Shown: in pieces, positions 35,741 to 44,522 of the stretch | Layout of the letters: each line of letters begins with the position of its first letter | Position numbering within the stretch: position 1 is the stretch's first letter | Source: Azophilus sp965116165 | GTDB lineage: Bacteria; Pseudomonadota; Gammaproteobacteria; Pseudomonadales; Azotimanducaceae | Direction of reading: 5' to 3' | Length of the DNA: 64,000 nt | Assembly (NCBI GenBank): GCA_965116165.1 | Contig: OZ220484.1 | Span: 2,356,001-2,420,000 of the forward strand | Program-made: the position numbers and the translations under genes | The notes under the pieces: generated by a model | Told to the model about the DNA's origin: nothing | What the model saw: the letters and a program-made list of their open reading frames with translations, nothing else | Databases searched by the model: none

Positions 35741-35742
35741 TT

Positions 35743-36486
35743 TCAGGCCACCCCCCGGTGAATAGCCGCAATGCCGCCCAGCAAGTTGTGGAATTCCACC
35801 TCGCCGAATCGGGCATCCTCCATCATCAACTTGAGAGCCTCCTGGGCCGGATGCGCCCGAATGGACTCGATGAGATACCGGTAACCGCCGCTGTCGCCGG
35901 CCACCAGTTGGCCAAGCCCCGGCCATAGGCTCTGCCAGCCGGCGGAGAGCCCTTCGAGCAGCGGGCTAATGGGTTTGGAGAAGTCCAAAACCAATAACAG
36001 GCCGCCGGGTTTCAGCACCCGCTTTATCTCGCCAAGCGCCGCCTGCTTGTCGGTGAAGTTGCGCAGCCCAAAGCCGATTAGAACGCGATCAAAGCAGTCG
36101 GCGGGAAATGGCAGCGCCTCCGCCGCGGCCCGACAGAAACGCACTCCGGCAATGCCGCCGTCGAGCAGGCGGTCGCGGCCCTCGCACAACATCGATGCGT
36201 TGATGTCCGCCAGCACGATGTTGCCGGCCGAGCCCACCAGGGGCGCCATTTGCCGCGCCAGGTCGCCCGTGCCGCCGGCCAGGTCGAGAACCCGATGGTT
36301 GCTCCGAACGCCGGCCATTTCCACCAGCAATCGCTTCATCAGCCGGTGGCTACCCAACGACATGAGGTCGTTCATTAGGTCGTATCGGTGCGCCACGGCA
36401 TCGAAAACGCCGCCGACCAGCCGGGTCTTCTCGTCCGGGCTCACCGCGCGGTCGCCGAAGTTCGTCTTGCGCCCCGTTTCACCCAT
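35743..36486 (-). CDS. ubiE: Ubiquinone/menaquinone C-methyltransferase UbiE
   Basis: 247 residues. S-adenosylmethionine-dependent C-methylation of the quinone ring. Family signatures: VGGVFDAVAHRYDLMNDLMS, motif I VLDLAGGTGDLA, VLADINASML, and IGFGLRNFTDKQAALGEIKR and VLKPGG. It starts the ubiE-ubiJ-ubiB group. Confidence 0.97.
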   Translation of the reverse strand: MGETGRKTNFGDRAVSPDEKTRLVGGVFDAVAHRYDLMNDLMSLGSHRLMKRLLVEMAGVRSNHRVLDLAGGTGDLARQMAPLVGSAGNIVLADINASMLCEGRDRLLDGGIAGVRFCRAAAEALPFPADCFDRVLIGFGLRNFTDKQAALGEIKRVLKPGGLLLVLDFSKPISPLLEGLSAGWQSLWPGLGQLVAGDSGGYRYLIESIRAHPAQEALKLMMEDARFGEVEFHNLLGGIAAIHRGVA

Positions 36487-36554
36487 GGGCCAAAGTGTAC
36501 CCCGCTTTGCGCGAAGTAGTTTGACATAAGCGTTGTAAAACCACGGACAGAGCG

Positions 36555-37331
36555 ATGATCGTCACCGACCACTTCGTCTACATCCATGTCTCGCGCACAG
36601 GCGGCACCTTTCTCAACAAGCTGATTATGAAGCAGATTCCGGGTGCCCGGATGCTTCAATATCACGGCCACCTCGAAGACCTGCCCGCCGCCCACGCGCA
36701 CTTGCCCGTTATCGGCTTCGTGCGCAACCCCTGGGATTGGTATGTCTCCATGTACAGCGACTACCGCCGCAAGTCGCAGTTCGTCTATCGGATTCTCTCG
36801 GATGGCGGCACATTCGGTTTCGAGCGGACGGTGACCCGCTTCCTCAATCTAGGCGACGGTAGCACCACAAGCCGTGGGCTGTTGCGGCGCCTGGCCCAAA
36901 CCGCGCCGAGGGCCATCGATGCGCGTCGGCCGGAGCGCAACCAGTTGCCCGGGCTGCGGTCGGAGCATTTTGCGAACTATCCCAAGGGCATGGGCTATTA
37001 CAGTTGGTTGCTGCAACTCATGTTCCGGTCCGCCCGCCGGCCGACGATCCATATTGGACGTTTCGAAAACCTGCGGGCGGCGGCACTGCGGCTTTTTGAA
37101 GAAACGGGCACACCGGTTACGAACCGCCTTGTCGCATACCTGAGAGAGGCGCCGCCACTCAACGCGAGCCCGCGTCCCGGGAACTTCGTCGATGCCTATG
37201 GCGCGGGGTTGGAGGCATTGGTCGCCGAGAGGGAGGCCACAATCATCAACCGCTTCGGCTACGAATTTTCGTCGCTGCGCGGCCCGGGCTCGCGGCAGGC
37301 TCGTCCTCAGGCCTTGCGGGGCGAAAAATGA
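36555..37331 (+). CDS. Sulfotransferase-family protein
   Basis: 258 residues. The 5'-phosphosulfate loop appears as HVSRTGGTFLNKL (residues 11-23) and the 3'-phosphate motif as FVRNPWDWYVSMYSDY (55-70), the two PAPS-binding elements of sulfotransferases. The acceptor is unknown; bacterial relatives sulfate cell-surface glycans, lipids or small molecules. It is the only forward gene inside a long reverse-strand operon, between the DUF971 gene and ubiE, and its end overlaps the DUF971 gene by 25 bp. This suggests insertion. Confidence 0.8.
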   Translation: MIVTDHFVYIHVSRTGGTFLNKLIMKQIPGARMLQYHGHLEDLPAAHAHLPVIGFVRNPWDWYVSMYSDYRRKSQFVYRILSDGGTFGFERTVTRFLNLGDGSTTSRGLLRRLAQTAPRAIDARRPERNQLPGLRSEHFANYPKGMGYYSWLLQLMFRSARRPTIHIGRFENLRAAALRLFEETGTPVTNRLVAYLREAPPLNASPRPGNFVDAYGAGLEALVAEREATIINRFGYEFSSLRGPGSRQARPQALRGEK

Positions 37332-37696
37332 CCGACCGCTATGGCCGGTAGCCGCGATGCGTTTGCCGCCCTGAGTTCGGCCAGATAGTCCTGCCAGTAC
37401 CGCTCGTCGTTGTCGGCCAGATCCTTGAGGTAATCCCAGGCGTAGATGCCGGTATCGTGGCCGTCGTCGAATGACAGGCGGATGCCGTAGTTGCCAACCG
37501 GTTCGATTGCTGTGATGGCCACATGCTTTTTGCCGGTTTGCAGGCGCTTTTGCTCCGGGCTGTGGCCGCGCACCTCCGCCGACGGGGAATAAACACGGAG
37601 CAATTCGGCCGCCAGCTCCGCGCGGGCGTCTCCAAATTCCACGACGAGCATTTTGCTTCGTTTACGATAGGTGATGCTGGTGGGCCGCATATCCAC
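37307..37696 (-). CDS. DUF971 (GBBH-like N-terminal domain) protein
   Basis: 129 residues of the DUF971 family, whose fold is also found at the N-terminus of gamma-butyrobetaine hydroxylases. Typical segments: PTSITYRKRSKMLVVEFGD, LLRVYSPSAEVRGH and VGNYGIRLSFDDGHDTGIYA. In gammaproteobacteria it commonly follows hslU, as here. Some homologues are linked to iron-sulfur cluster carriers; its role here is unknown. Confidence 0.85.
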   Translation of the reverse strand: MDMRPTSITYRKRSKMLVVEFGDARAELAAELLRVYSPSAEVRGHSPEQKRLQTGKKHVAITAIEPVGNYGIRLSFDDGHDTGIYAWDYLKDLADNDERYWQDYLAELRAANASRLPAIAVGHFSPRKA

Positions 37697-37717
37697 AGAT
37701 GCGCTCGCTCGGATAGC

Positions 37718-39067
37718 CTAGAGGATATACCGCGACAGATCCTGATCCTCCACCAGAGCCTCGAGGTGCTTGTCGACATAGGCGGCGTCGATGGCCACGC
37801 AACCGCCTATGGTCTCCCCGGCGGAAAAGGAAACTTCGTCAAGCAGCCGCTCCATCACGGTATGCAGGCGCCGGGCACCGATGTTCTCGGTGTTCTCGTT
37901 GACTTGGCAGGCCAATTGGGCGATGCGCTCAAGGCCGTCGGCGGCGAATTCGATGGTCAGGTTTTCGGTGCCCAGGAGGGCTTGATATTGCTCGGTGAGC
38001 GAGGCGTCGGGCTCGACCAGTATGCGCTTGAAATCTTCCGGTGTCAGCGCCGAGAGTTCCACGCGTATGGGCAATCGGCCCTGCAGCTCCGGGATTAGGT
38101 CGGAGGGCTTGGAGACGTGAAAGGCGCCCGAGGCGATGAACAGGATATGATCGGTGCGCACCATGCCGTACTTGGTGGAAACGGTGCAGCCTTCGATGAG
38201 CGGCAGCAGGTCGCGCTGCACCCCCTCCCGGGAAACATCGGCGCCGATGGAATTGCTGCGCTTCGCCACTTTGTCGGTCTCGTCGATAAAGACGATGCCC
38301 GTCTGCTCCACGGCTTCCACGGCTTGCGCCTTTATCTCGTTTTCGTCGATGAGCTTGGCGGCCTCCTGTTCGCGGAGCCGGCGGAACGCATCCTTGATCT
38401 TCATGCGCGCGGTGTGCTTGCGGCCGGAACCCAGGTTGCCGATCATGTTCTGCAATTGGCTGGTGAGTTCCTCCATGCCGGGTGGCGCCATGATTTCCAC
38501 GCCAACCTGCATCGCCTCGATTTCTATTTCCACTTCTTTGTCGTCGAGTTCGCCCTCCCGCAATTTCTTGCGGAAGATTTGTCGTGTCGAAGACCGCTGA
38601 TCGCTATCCCCGCCCGAGTCGAATCCGGCACTGCGCGGCTCCGGCAGCAGGGCGTCGAGTACGCGCTCTTCGGCCTCATCGTCGGCGCGATGCTGTACCT
38701 TGGCGAGCTGTTGTTCGCGCAGCATCTTGACCGCCACGTCGGCCAGGTCGCGGATGATGGATTCCACATCCCGGCCCACATAGCCCACTTCGGTGAACTT
38801 CGTTGCCTCGACCTTGATAAAGGGCGCCCCCGCCAAACGGGCGAGCCGTCGGGCGATTTCCGTTTTGCCGACGCCGGTCGGGCCGATCATAAGGATGTTC
38901 TTCGGCGTAATCTCCTCGCGCATTTCCTGGGCGAGTTGCATGCGCCGCCACCGGTTTCTAAGCGCGATGGCCACCGCCCGCTTGGCGGCATCCTGGCCAA
39001 TGATGTGCTTGTCCAGCTCGTGGACGATTTCTCGTGGTGTCATCACGGAAGTTTGCTGATTGTCCAT
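37718..39067 (-). CDS. hslU: HslU ATPase of the HslUV protease
   Basis: 449 residues, full length AAA+ unfoldase. Walker A MIGPTGVGKTEIARRLARLA, Walker B region GIVFIDETDKVA, sensor region ELQGRLPIRVEL and C-terminus DQDLSRYIL that docks into HslV. It follows hslV by 15 bases. Confidence 0.97.
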   Translation of the reverse strand: MDNQQTSVMTPREIVHELDKHIIGQDAAKRAVAIALRNRWRRMQLAQEMREEITPKNILMIGPTGVGKTEIARRLARLAGAPFIKVEATKFTEVGYVGRDVESIIRDLADVAVKMLREQQLAKVQHRADDEAEERVLDALLPEPRSAGFDSGGDSDQRSSTRQIFRKKLREGELDDKEVEIEIEAMQVGVEIMAPPGMEELTSQLQNMIGNLGSGRKHTARMKIKDAFRRLREQEAAKLIDENEIKAQAVEAVEQTGIVFIDETDKVAKRSNSIGADVSREGVQRDLLPLIEGCTVSTKYGMVRTDHILFIASGAFHVSKPSDLIPELQGRLPIRVELSALTPEDFKRILVEPDASLTEQYQALLGTENLTIEFAADGLERIAQLACQVNENTENIGARRLHTVMERLLDEVSFSAGETIGGCVAIDAAYVDKHLEALVEDQDLSRYIL

Positions 39068-39082
39068 GTGTTGTACGGCTTG

Positions 39083-39628
39083 TTATTGGGTGGCGAGGCT
39101 TTCGACCGTATGGGAGTGATTCGTGTAAATACAGATGTCGGCGGCGATATCGAGCGCCTTGTGCACGATTTCCACGGCGCGGAGATCGGTATTGTCGATG
39201 AGCGCCCGCGCGGCGGCGTGCGCATAGGGCCCGCCGGAACCGATGGCGATAACCCCCGACTCCGGTTCGATGACATCGCCGGTGCCGCTGATCATGAGGG
39301 TGATGTCCGGGTCGGCCACGATGAGCATGGCCTCAAGGCGGCGCAGGACGCGGTCGGAGCGCCAATCCTTGGCAAGTTCCACCGCCGCGCGCCGCAGGTT
39401 GCCCGAGTATTTTTCCAAAGCGCCCTCGAAGCGCTCGAACAGCGTGAACGCGTCCGCCGTGCCCCCGGCGAATCCCGAAAGAACATTCCCCTGGTAAAGG
39501 CGCCGCACCTTGACCGCGTTGCCTTTCATTATGGTATTGCCCGCTGACACCTGGCCGTCGCCGCCCAGGGCAACACTGGCATCACGCCGAACGCAGAGAA
39601 CAGTTGTGCCGTGAATCGATTCCATGAT
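39083..39628 (-). CDS. hslV: HslV peptidase of the HslUV protease
   Basis: 181 residues from ATG 39628, beginning MESIHGTTVLCVRRDASVAL. Autocleavage after Gly6 would expose the catalytic Thr (TTVLCVRR), as in the proteasome-like HslV. Conserved GDGQVSAGNTIMKGNAVKVR, GFAGGTADAFTLFERFEGAL and AIGSGGPYAHAAARALI are present. The in-frame start at 39670 would add 14 residues that overlap the upstream gene and is less likely. Confidence 0.95.
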   Translation of the reverse strand: MMESIHGTTVLCVRRDASVALGGDGQVSAGNTIMKGNAVKVRRLYQGNVLSGFAGGTADAFTLFERFEGALEKYSGNLRRAAVELAKDWRSDRVLRRLEAMLIVADPDITLMISGTGDVIEPESGVIAIGSGGPYAHAAARALIDNTDLRAVEIVHKALDIAADICIYTNHSHTVESLATQ

Positions 39629-39666
39629 GCCCGATGGTGGTATGAGTTCGAGTTCCTTGCAAGGTG

Positions 39667-40236
39667 TCATTGAGGATTGATTCGTATGGCATAGAGATTT
39701 TGTTCGCGCAAGCGATCAATGATTTTTTCCGCCGTCTCGGACGACTCTATGGGGCCTACGGTGACCCTATGCCAGGTACCGTCTCCCAGCACGACCCGCC
39801 CCTGGTTGGCGGGCAGCCCCTGCAATAGCAGTTGCGCCCGCAACAGATCGGCTTCTTTCGCGTCGCGGAATGAGGCGGCTTGAATGTAGATGTCCGCAAC
39901 CCGGGCCGGGACGGACTTCGCGATGGATTCGGAGGAGGCATCGGCCCGGGGTGGCGCATCGTTGGGCCCGGCGGTGTCCGGAATGGTGGTTGCGTCGGGC
40001 GGGGTATCGTAGGAGCTGGGATCGACCGGCACCTCGCTTTGACGCAACAACTGCGGGAACTCAAACACGACATCGATGTCATCTTGGCCCGGCACCACAT
40101 CGGGGAATTTTTTGGCGAAGCGCTCGGTTAATTGCGGTGCGAAAATCGCCGAGAAGACAACGGCACCGAGCAGCAAACCGCCGAGAAAACTCAGCCCGTG
40201 GAATCCTCGTTTTTTTGGGGGTGGTCTCTTGCTCAT
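39667..40236 (-). CDS. ftsN: FtsN-like SPOR-domain division protein
   Basis: 189 residues from ATG 40236. A short basic cytoplasmic start (MSKRPPPKKRGFHG), one membrane helix (LSFLGGLLLGAVVFSAIFA), a periplasmic linker and a C-terminal SPOR domain (IYIQAASFRDAKEADLLRAQ, then WHRVTVGPIESSETAEKII). SPOR domains bind denuded septal glycan. Position upstream of hslVU matches ftsN in enteric bacteria. argS, often upstream, is not present. Confidence 0.85.
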   Translation of the reverse strand: MSKRPPPKKRGFHGLSFLGGLLLGAVVFSAIFAPQLTERFAKKFPDVVPGQDDIDVVFEFPQLLRQSEVPVDPSSYDTPPDATTIPDTAGPNDAPPRADASSESIAKSVPARVADIYIQAASFRDAKEADLLRAQLLLQGLPANQGRVVLGDGTWHRVTVGPIESSETAEKIIDRLREQNLYAIRINPQ

Positions 40237-40386
40237 CCTGCGCTTTCCGACAATGCAACGATTCTTGGCATATTGCCCGCATCCAACCATTGAGAAGATG
40301 TATGCGGTTCAGCAATTTCCGTAAACGTGGCGATGCCCGAAAATGGGCTTTCAAGCAACGCCTGAATGGTCAATTTCACTGGGTAT

Positions 40387-40525
40387 GCGGACCCAGGCGA
40401 ATGATCGCGCCCCAGGCCGCGCCAATCAAGACGCGAGGAGCGCGGTTTGGCCAGCGTCAAATAAGCGATGAGCAACGCCGAGTGGCGCGGCCTGGGGCGC
40501 AACCCGGAGGGCCGGGTCCGTTTTT
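40387..40525 (+). other. Large hairpin element followed by a T-run
   Basis: GCGCCCCAGGCCGCGCCA (40407-40424) is a perfect inverted copy of TGGCGCGGCCTGGGGCGC (40483-40500). Outer arms CGGACCC (40388-40394) and GGGTCCG (40514-40520) also pair, and TTTTT follows at 40521. The 58-base loop could fold further. It may be a small RNA with terminator, or a miniature mobile element. Confidence 0.55.
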
Positions 40526-40740
40526 CCCCCGGACCGCGTTGTCGCTCGCTCATGTGACGCTGGCCACACCGCGCTCGCTCCGCCTTGCCCGGCGAAAAAA
40601 CGGCTCCCGGCAGGGCTAACCCAGATAGTGCTAACAGGCCCTGGTCGGGCACCACTTTTGAGGCATTGCCGTGCTTGGCGGGAATGGCTGATACGGCGCC
40701 AAAAAAAAGTTGTCATACCGGCGGGGATGTGGATAATCCG

Positions 40741-40788
40741 CCCGTGGACCCGTGGACCCGTGGACCCGTGGACCCGTGGACCCGTGGA
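40741..40788. repeat. Six tandem copies of an 8-bp unit
   Basis: CCCGTGGA is repeated six times without interruption, followed by CCCGCG. It lies about 75 bp upstream of the secreted-protein start, so slippage there could alter its expression. Confidence 0.95.
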
Positions 40789-40863
40789 CCCGCGTCTTGA
40801 TGCGTGGGCAACGGTGTCCGGTTCCCCGGTCCGGGCATTTAACTTTGGATACGGAGAACAACG

Positions 40864-42546
40864 ATGTCCGACAGGAAACCCCCCGTGGCCGCGCTCGCGG
40901 CCGCCCTGCTGCTGTGGCCGGGCCTGGCGCTCGCGGCGACAACGTTCCAGCAACTCGACGGCACGGGCGAGATGGCGCCCAAGCCGGTGGAGTACGCCCG
41001 GGAGCTGGTGAAGGTTGCGGCGGGCAAGAAGACCGTCAACCTCAAGAGTCCGGCGGCCGCCATGGCGAGTGATACCAGGCACCGGGTGGCCGCGGCGCTC
41101 AAGCGGGATATCAAGCCGAACGAGGAGCTCTATCTGCGCTTGGCGCTGGGCGGCGGCATGGTGTTCGCCGAGGGGAAGGAGGTGAGCGGCATCGGGTGGA
41201 GTTTCTCCGCGTACCCCCTGGCCGAGGTAGTTTGCACGGCCGACGACGGAACATCAGTGGTTCGTCCCGATGGTGTGACATCGAAGGGTGTGGTGATTGG
41301 AACGCAGTTCATCTCGGGGCGGTCGGGGGAGGCCGTTGCCGTCTTCAAGATGACCACCACCGGGGGTTCGTTCGGCATTCCCACCGGGGAAGGGGGAACG
41401 AGGGAAATTCCTTATCTGCTAAACTCCGGAAGCTCTAAAAAGGAGTGTGACCAGCCGTTGGAGTTCGTGAGGATATTCGCGGGCATCGCGGACTATCTGG
41501 CGGTTCCGGCGGGGGCGGGCAGCTATACGGCGAGCATCTCGCTGCACGGCGATGCGGACGAGGCGTATGCGGGCACGAACGCGTCCACGGCGCTGGCCGG
41601 CACGGCCACGATCGTGAGGGTTGTCGACGGGCTGGCCGCCGCGGTCACGGCCGCGACGCAGCCGGCGGTCGCGCACGTGGGCACCGCCCCGCAGCCGTTC
41701 CTGTGGTTCCGCGACACGAGCGCCGCGAGCACCACCGGCGTGAAGAACAAGGCGGTGCTCGGCTCGGCCAAGGCGACGATCGCGAGGGACGACCTCTACA
41801 ATGCCACCAGCGGCAAGGTCGCCACGGGGAGCGACCTGCTGCCCGACGGCAGCGTCAATTTCTCGGTGGAGGGGGACTTCTCGATCGGGGCGTTCAGCCT
41901 GAAGGTTCCCACGGACGCCGACGACCCGTCGAAGGATTGCCCGGCCGCCGGCACGGCGGGTTCGCCGGCGGTGGGCAACCTCAAGCCGGCCGCCGCCGGC
42001 CCGTCCGACATGGCGATGCTGGAGGGGCAGAACGCGGGGACGTACCATCTGTGCGTGCAGGTTGACACCATGGGGATGAACGCGACCCCGATTCCGGCCG
42101 GGATGTACCGCGGGACCATCAGCCGCGACGGGGGCACCGGCACCGATGTGACGCTGGCGACGGGGGTGATCGGCAATATCCGGCGCAACGGCACGACGGT
42201 GGACCTGGCCTATCTGACCACCTCCGGGAAGTACAACCAGCGCCTGACCATCGTCAACAAGGGGACGAACGAGGCGACCTACACCCTGGGCTCGTTCGTG
42301 ACGGAGGAGGGCACGCGGGCGGTTGCGACGGCGGCGGCGCGCGGCACGGTCGCGGCGGGCGGCCAGGTGGTTCTTCGGGTCTCGGACTTGGTTGAGTTCA
42401 CGGGTCCGACGACGCGGGGTGCGGCGACGCTGAGCATCAACGCGGATGTGGGGGACATTCGTGTGGCGACCACCCAGGTGAACCTTCTGCACGGCAGCAC
42501 GGACACGGTGGTCTACGCCTCGGTGGACGGCGCCTCGGTCAACTAA
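40864..42546 (+). CDS. Unrecognised secreted protein, 560 residues
   Basis: A clear signal peptide (VAALAAALLLWPGLALA, cleavage after ALA about residue 25) precedes about 535 residues rich in Ala, Gly, Thr and Val with predicted beta character. Four cysteines are spaced along it (VVCTAD, KKECDQ, SKDCPA, YHLCVQ). Repeating strand-like segments such as AGSYTASISLHGDADEAY, GSVNFSVEGDFSIGAFSL and AGMYRGTISRDGGTGTDV suggest several Ig-like or S-layer-like beta domains. The ribosome-binding site GGAGA is 7 bases before ATG. I do not recognise the family. A terminator follows at 42744. Confidence 0.8.
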   Translation: MSDRKPPVAALAAALLLWPGLALAATTFQQLDGTGEMAPKPVEYARELVKVAAGKKTVNLKSPAAAMASDTRHRVAAALKRDIKPNEELYLRLALGGGMVFAEGKEVSGIGWSFSAYPLAEVVCTADDGTSVVRPDGVTSKGVVIGTQFISGRSGEAVAVFKMTTTGGSFGIPTGEGGTREIPYLLNSGSSKKECDQPLEFVRIFAGIADYLAVPAGAGSYTASISLHGDADEAYAGTNASTALAGTATIVRVVDGLAAAVTAATQPAVAHVGTAPQPFLWFRDTSAASTTGVKNKAVLGSAKATIARDDLYNATSGKVATGSDLLPDGSVNFSVEGDFSIGAFSLKVPTDADDPSKDCPAAGTAGSPAVGNLKPAAAGPSDMAMLEGQNAGTYHLCVQVDTMGMNATPIPAGMYRGTISRDGGTGTDVTLATGVIGNIRRNGTTVDLAYLTTSGKYNQRLTIVNKGTNEATYTLGSFVTEEGTRAVATAAARGTVAAGGQVVLRVSDLVEFTGPTTRGAATLSINADVGDIRVATTQVNLLHGSTDTVVYASVDGASVN

Positions 42547-42550
42547 ACCC

Positions 42551-42596
42551 CGGTGGCCCGTGGCGAAAGTCCCGCGTCCCGCCGGGGGGAGCGAGG
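42551..42596. repeat. Dispersed repeat R5, copy 1
   Basis: Contains GGTGGCCCGTGGCGAAAGTC and CCGGGGGGAG. Related copies are at 46490-46517 and, inside a coding sequence, at 58763-58812. Confidence 0.7.
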
Positions 42597-42743
42597 GGTG
42601 GGCAAAAGTTGCCCGGCTGGCAAGGGGCAGGATAGCGGGAATATTTGAGCGACGGACAACGCCAACAGCCGGGGTGTATCGTTGTTCGAATGCGGTGGGA
42701 TTTTTGTCACGGGCTGCCTGGGGATCCGTCACCCGGCAGCCTG

Positions 42744-42769
42744 GGGAGGGCTCGCGCCCTCCCTTTTTT
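42744..42769 (+). terminator. Rho-independent terminator
   Basis: GGGAGGGC, loop TCGC, GCCCTCCC, then TTTTTT. It ends the transcript of the secreted-protein gene 200 bp upstream. Confidence 0.85.
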
Positions 42770-42899
42770 ATGATGCGCCGGGCATGGAGCACTAGCCTTC
42801 TATCCTATGGAATGATATTGATGGGTTGACAGAAGCCGACACGGGGTAGTTTTCCGCCGCGCGGGACAGCACACCAACCGGTTGCATGCGGAGATAGGG

Positions 42900-44510
<1,611 letters not shown>

Positions 44511-44522
44511 GGGAACATCGCC

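Larger units (their letters stand above)
40237..40863. other. Divergent region upstream of ftsN with a large hairpin and 8-bp tandem repeats
   Basis: 627 bp with no convincing gene. It contains a strong inverted repeat (40387-40520) followed by TTTTT, and a tandem array of CCCGTGGA at 40741-40788. Part of the hairpin loop resembles the segment inserted in the hsdR fragment. Confidence 0.6.
42547..42899. other. Intergenic region after the secreted protein
   Basis: 353 bp. It begins with dispersed repeat R5, then a rho-independent terminator at 42744-42769, and ends with the leader of the methylcrotonyl-CoA carboxylase genes (GGAG six bases before ATG 42900). Confidence 0.6.

Noticed and set aside
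38117..39547. Plus-strand open frame over hslU/hslV
   Set aside because: Antisense shadow; HslU and HslV on the minus strand are full length with all motifs.
41419..42792. Long minus-strand open frame over the secreted protein gene
   Set aside because: Arg/His-rich translation typical of antisense to GC-rich coding DNA. The plus frame has a signal peptide and ribosome-binding site.
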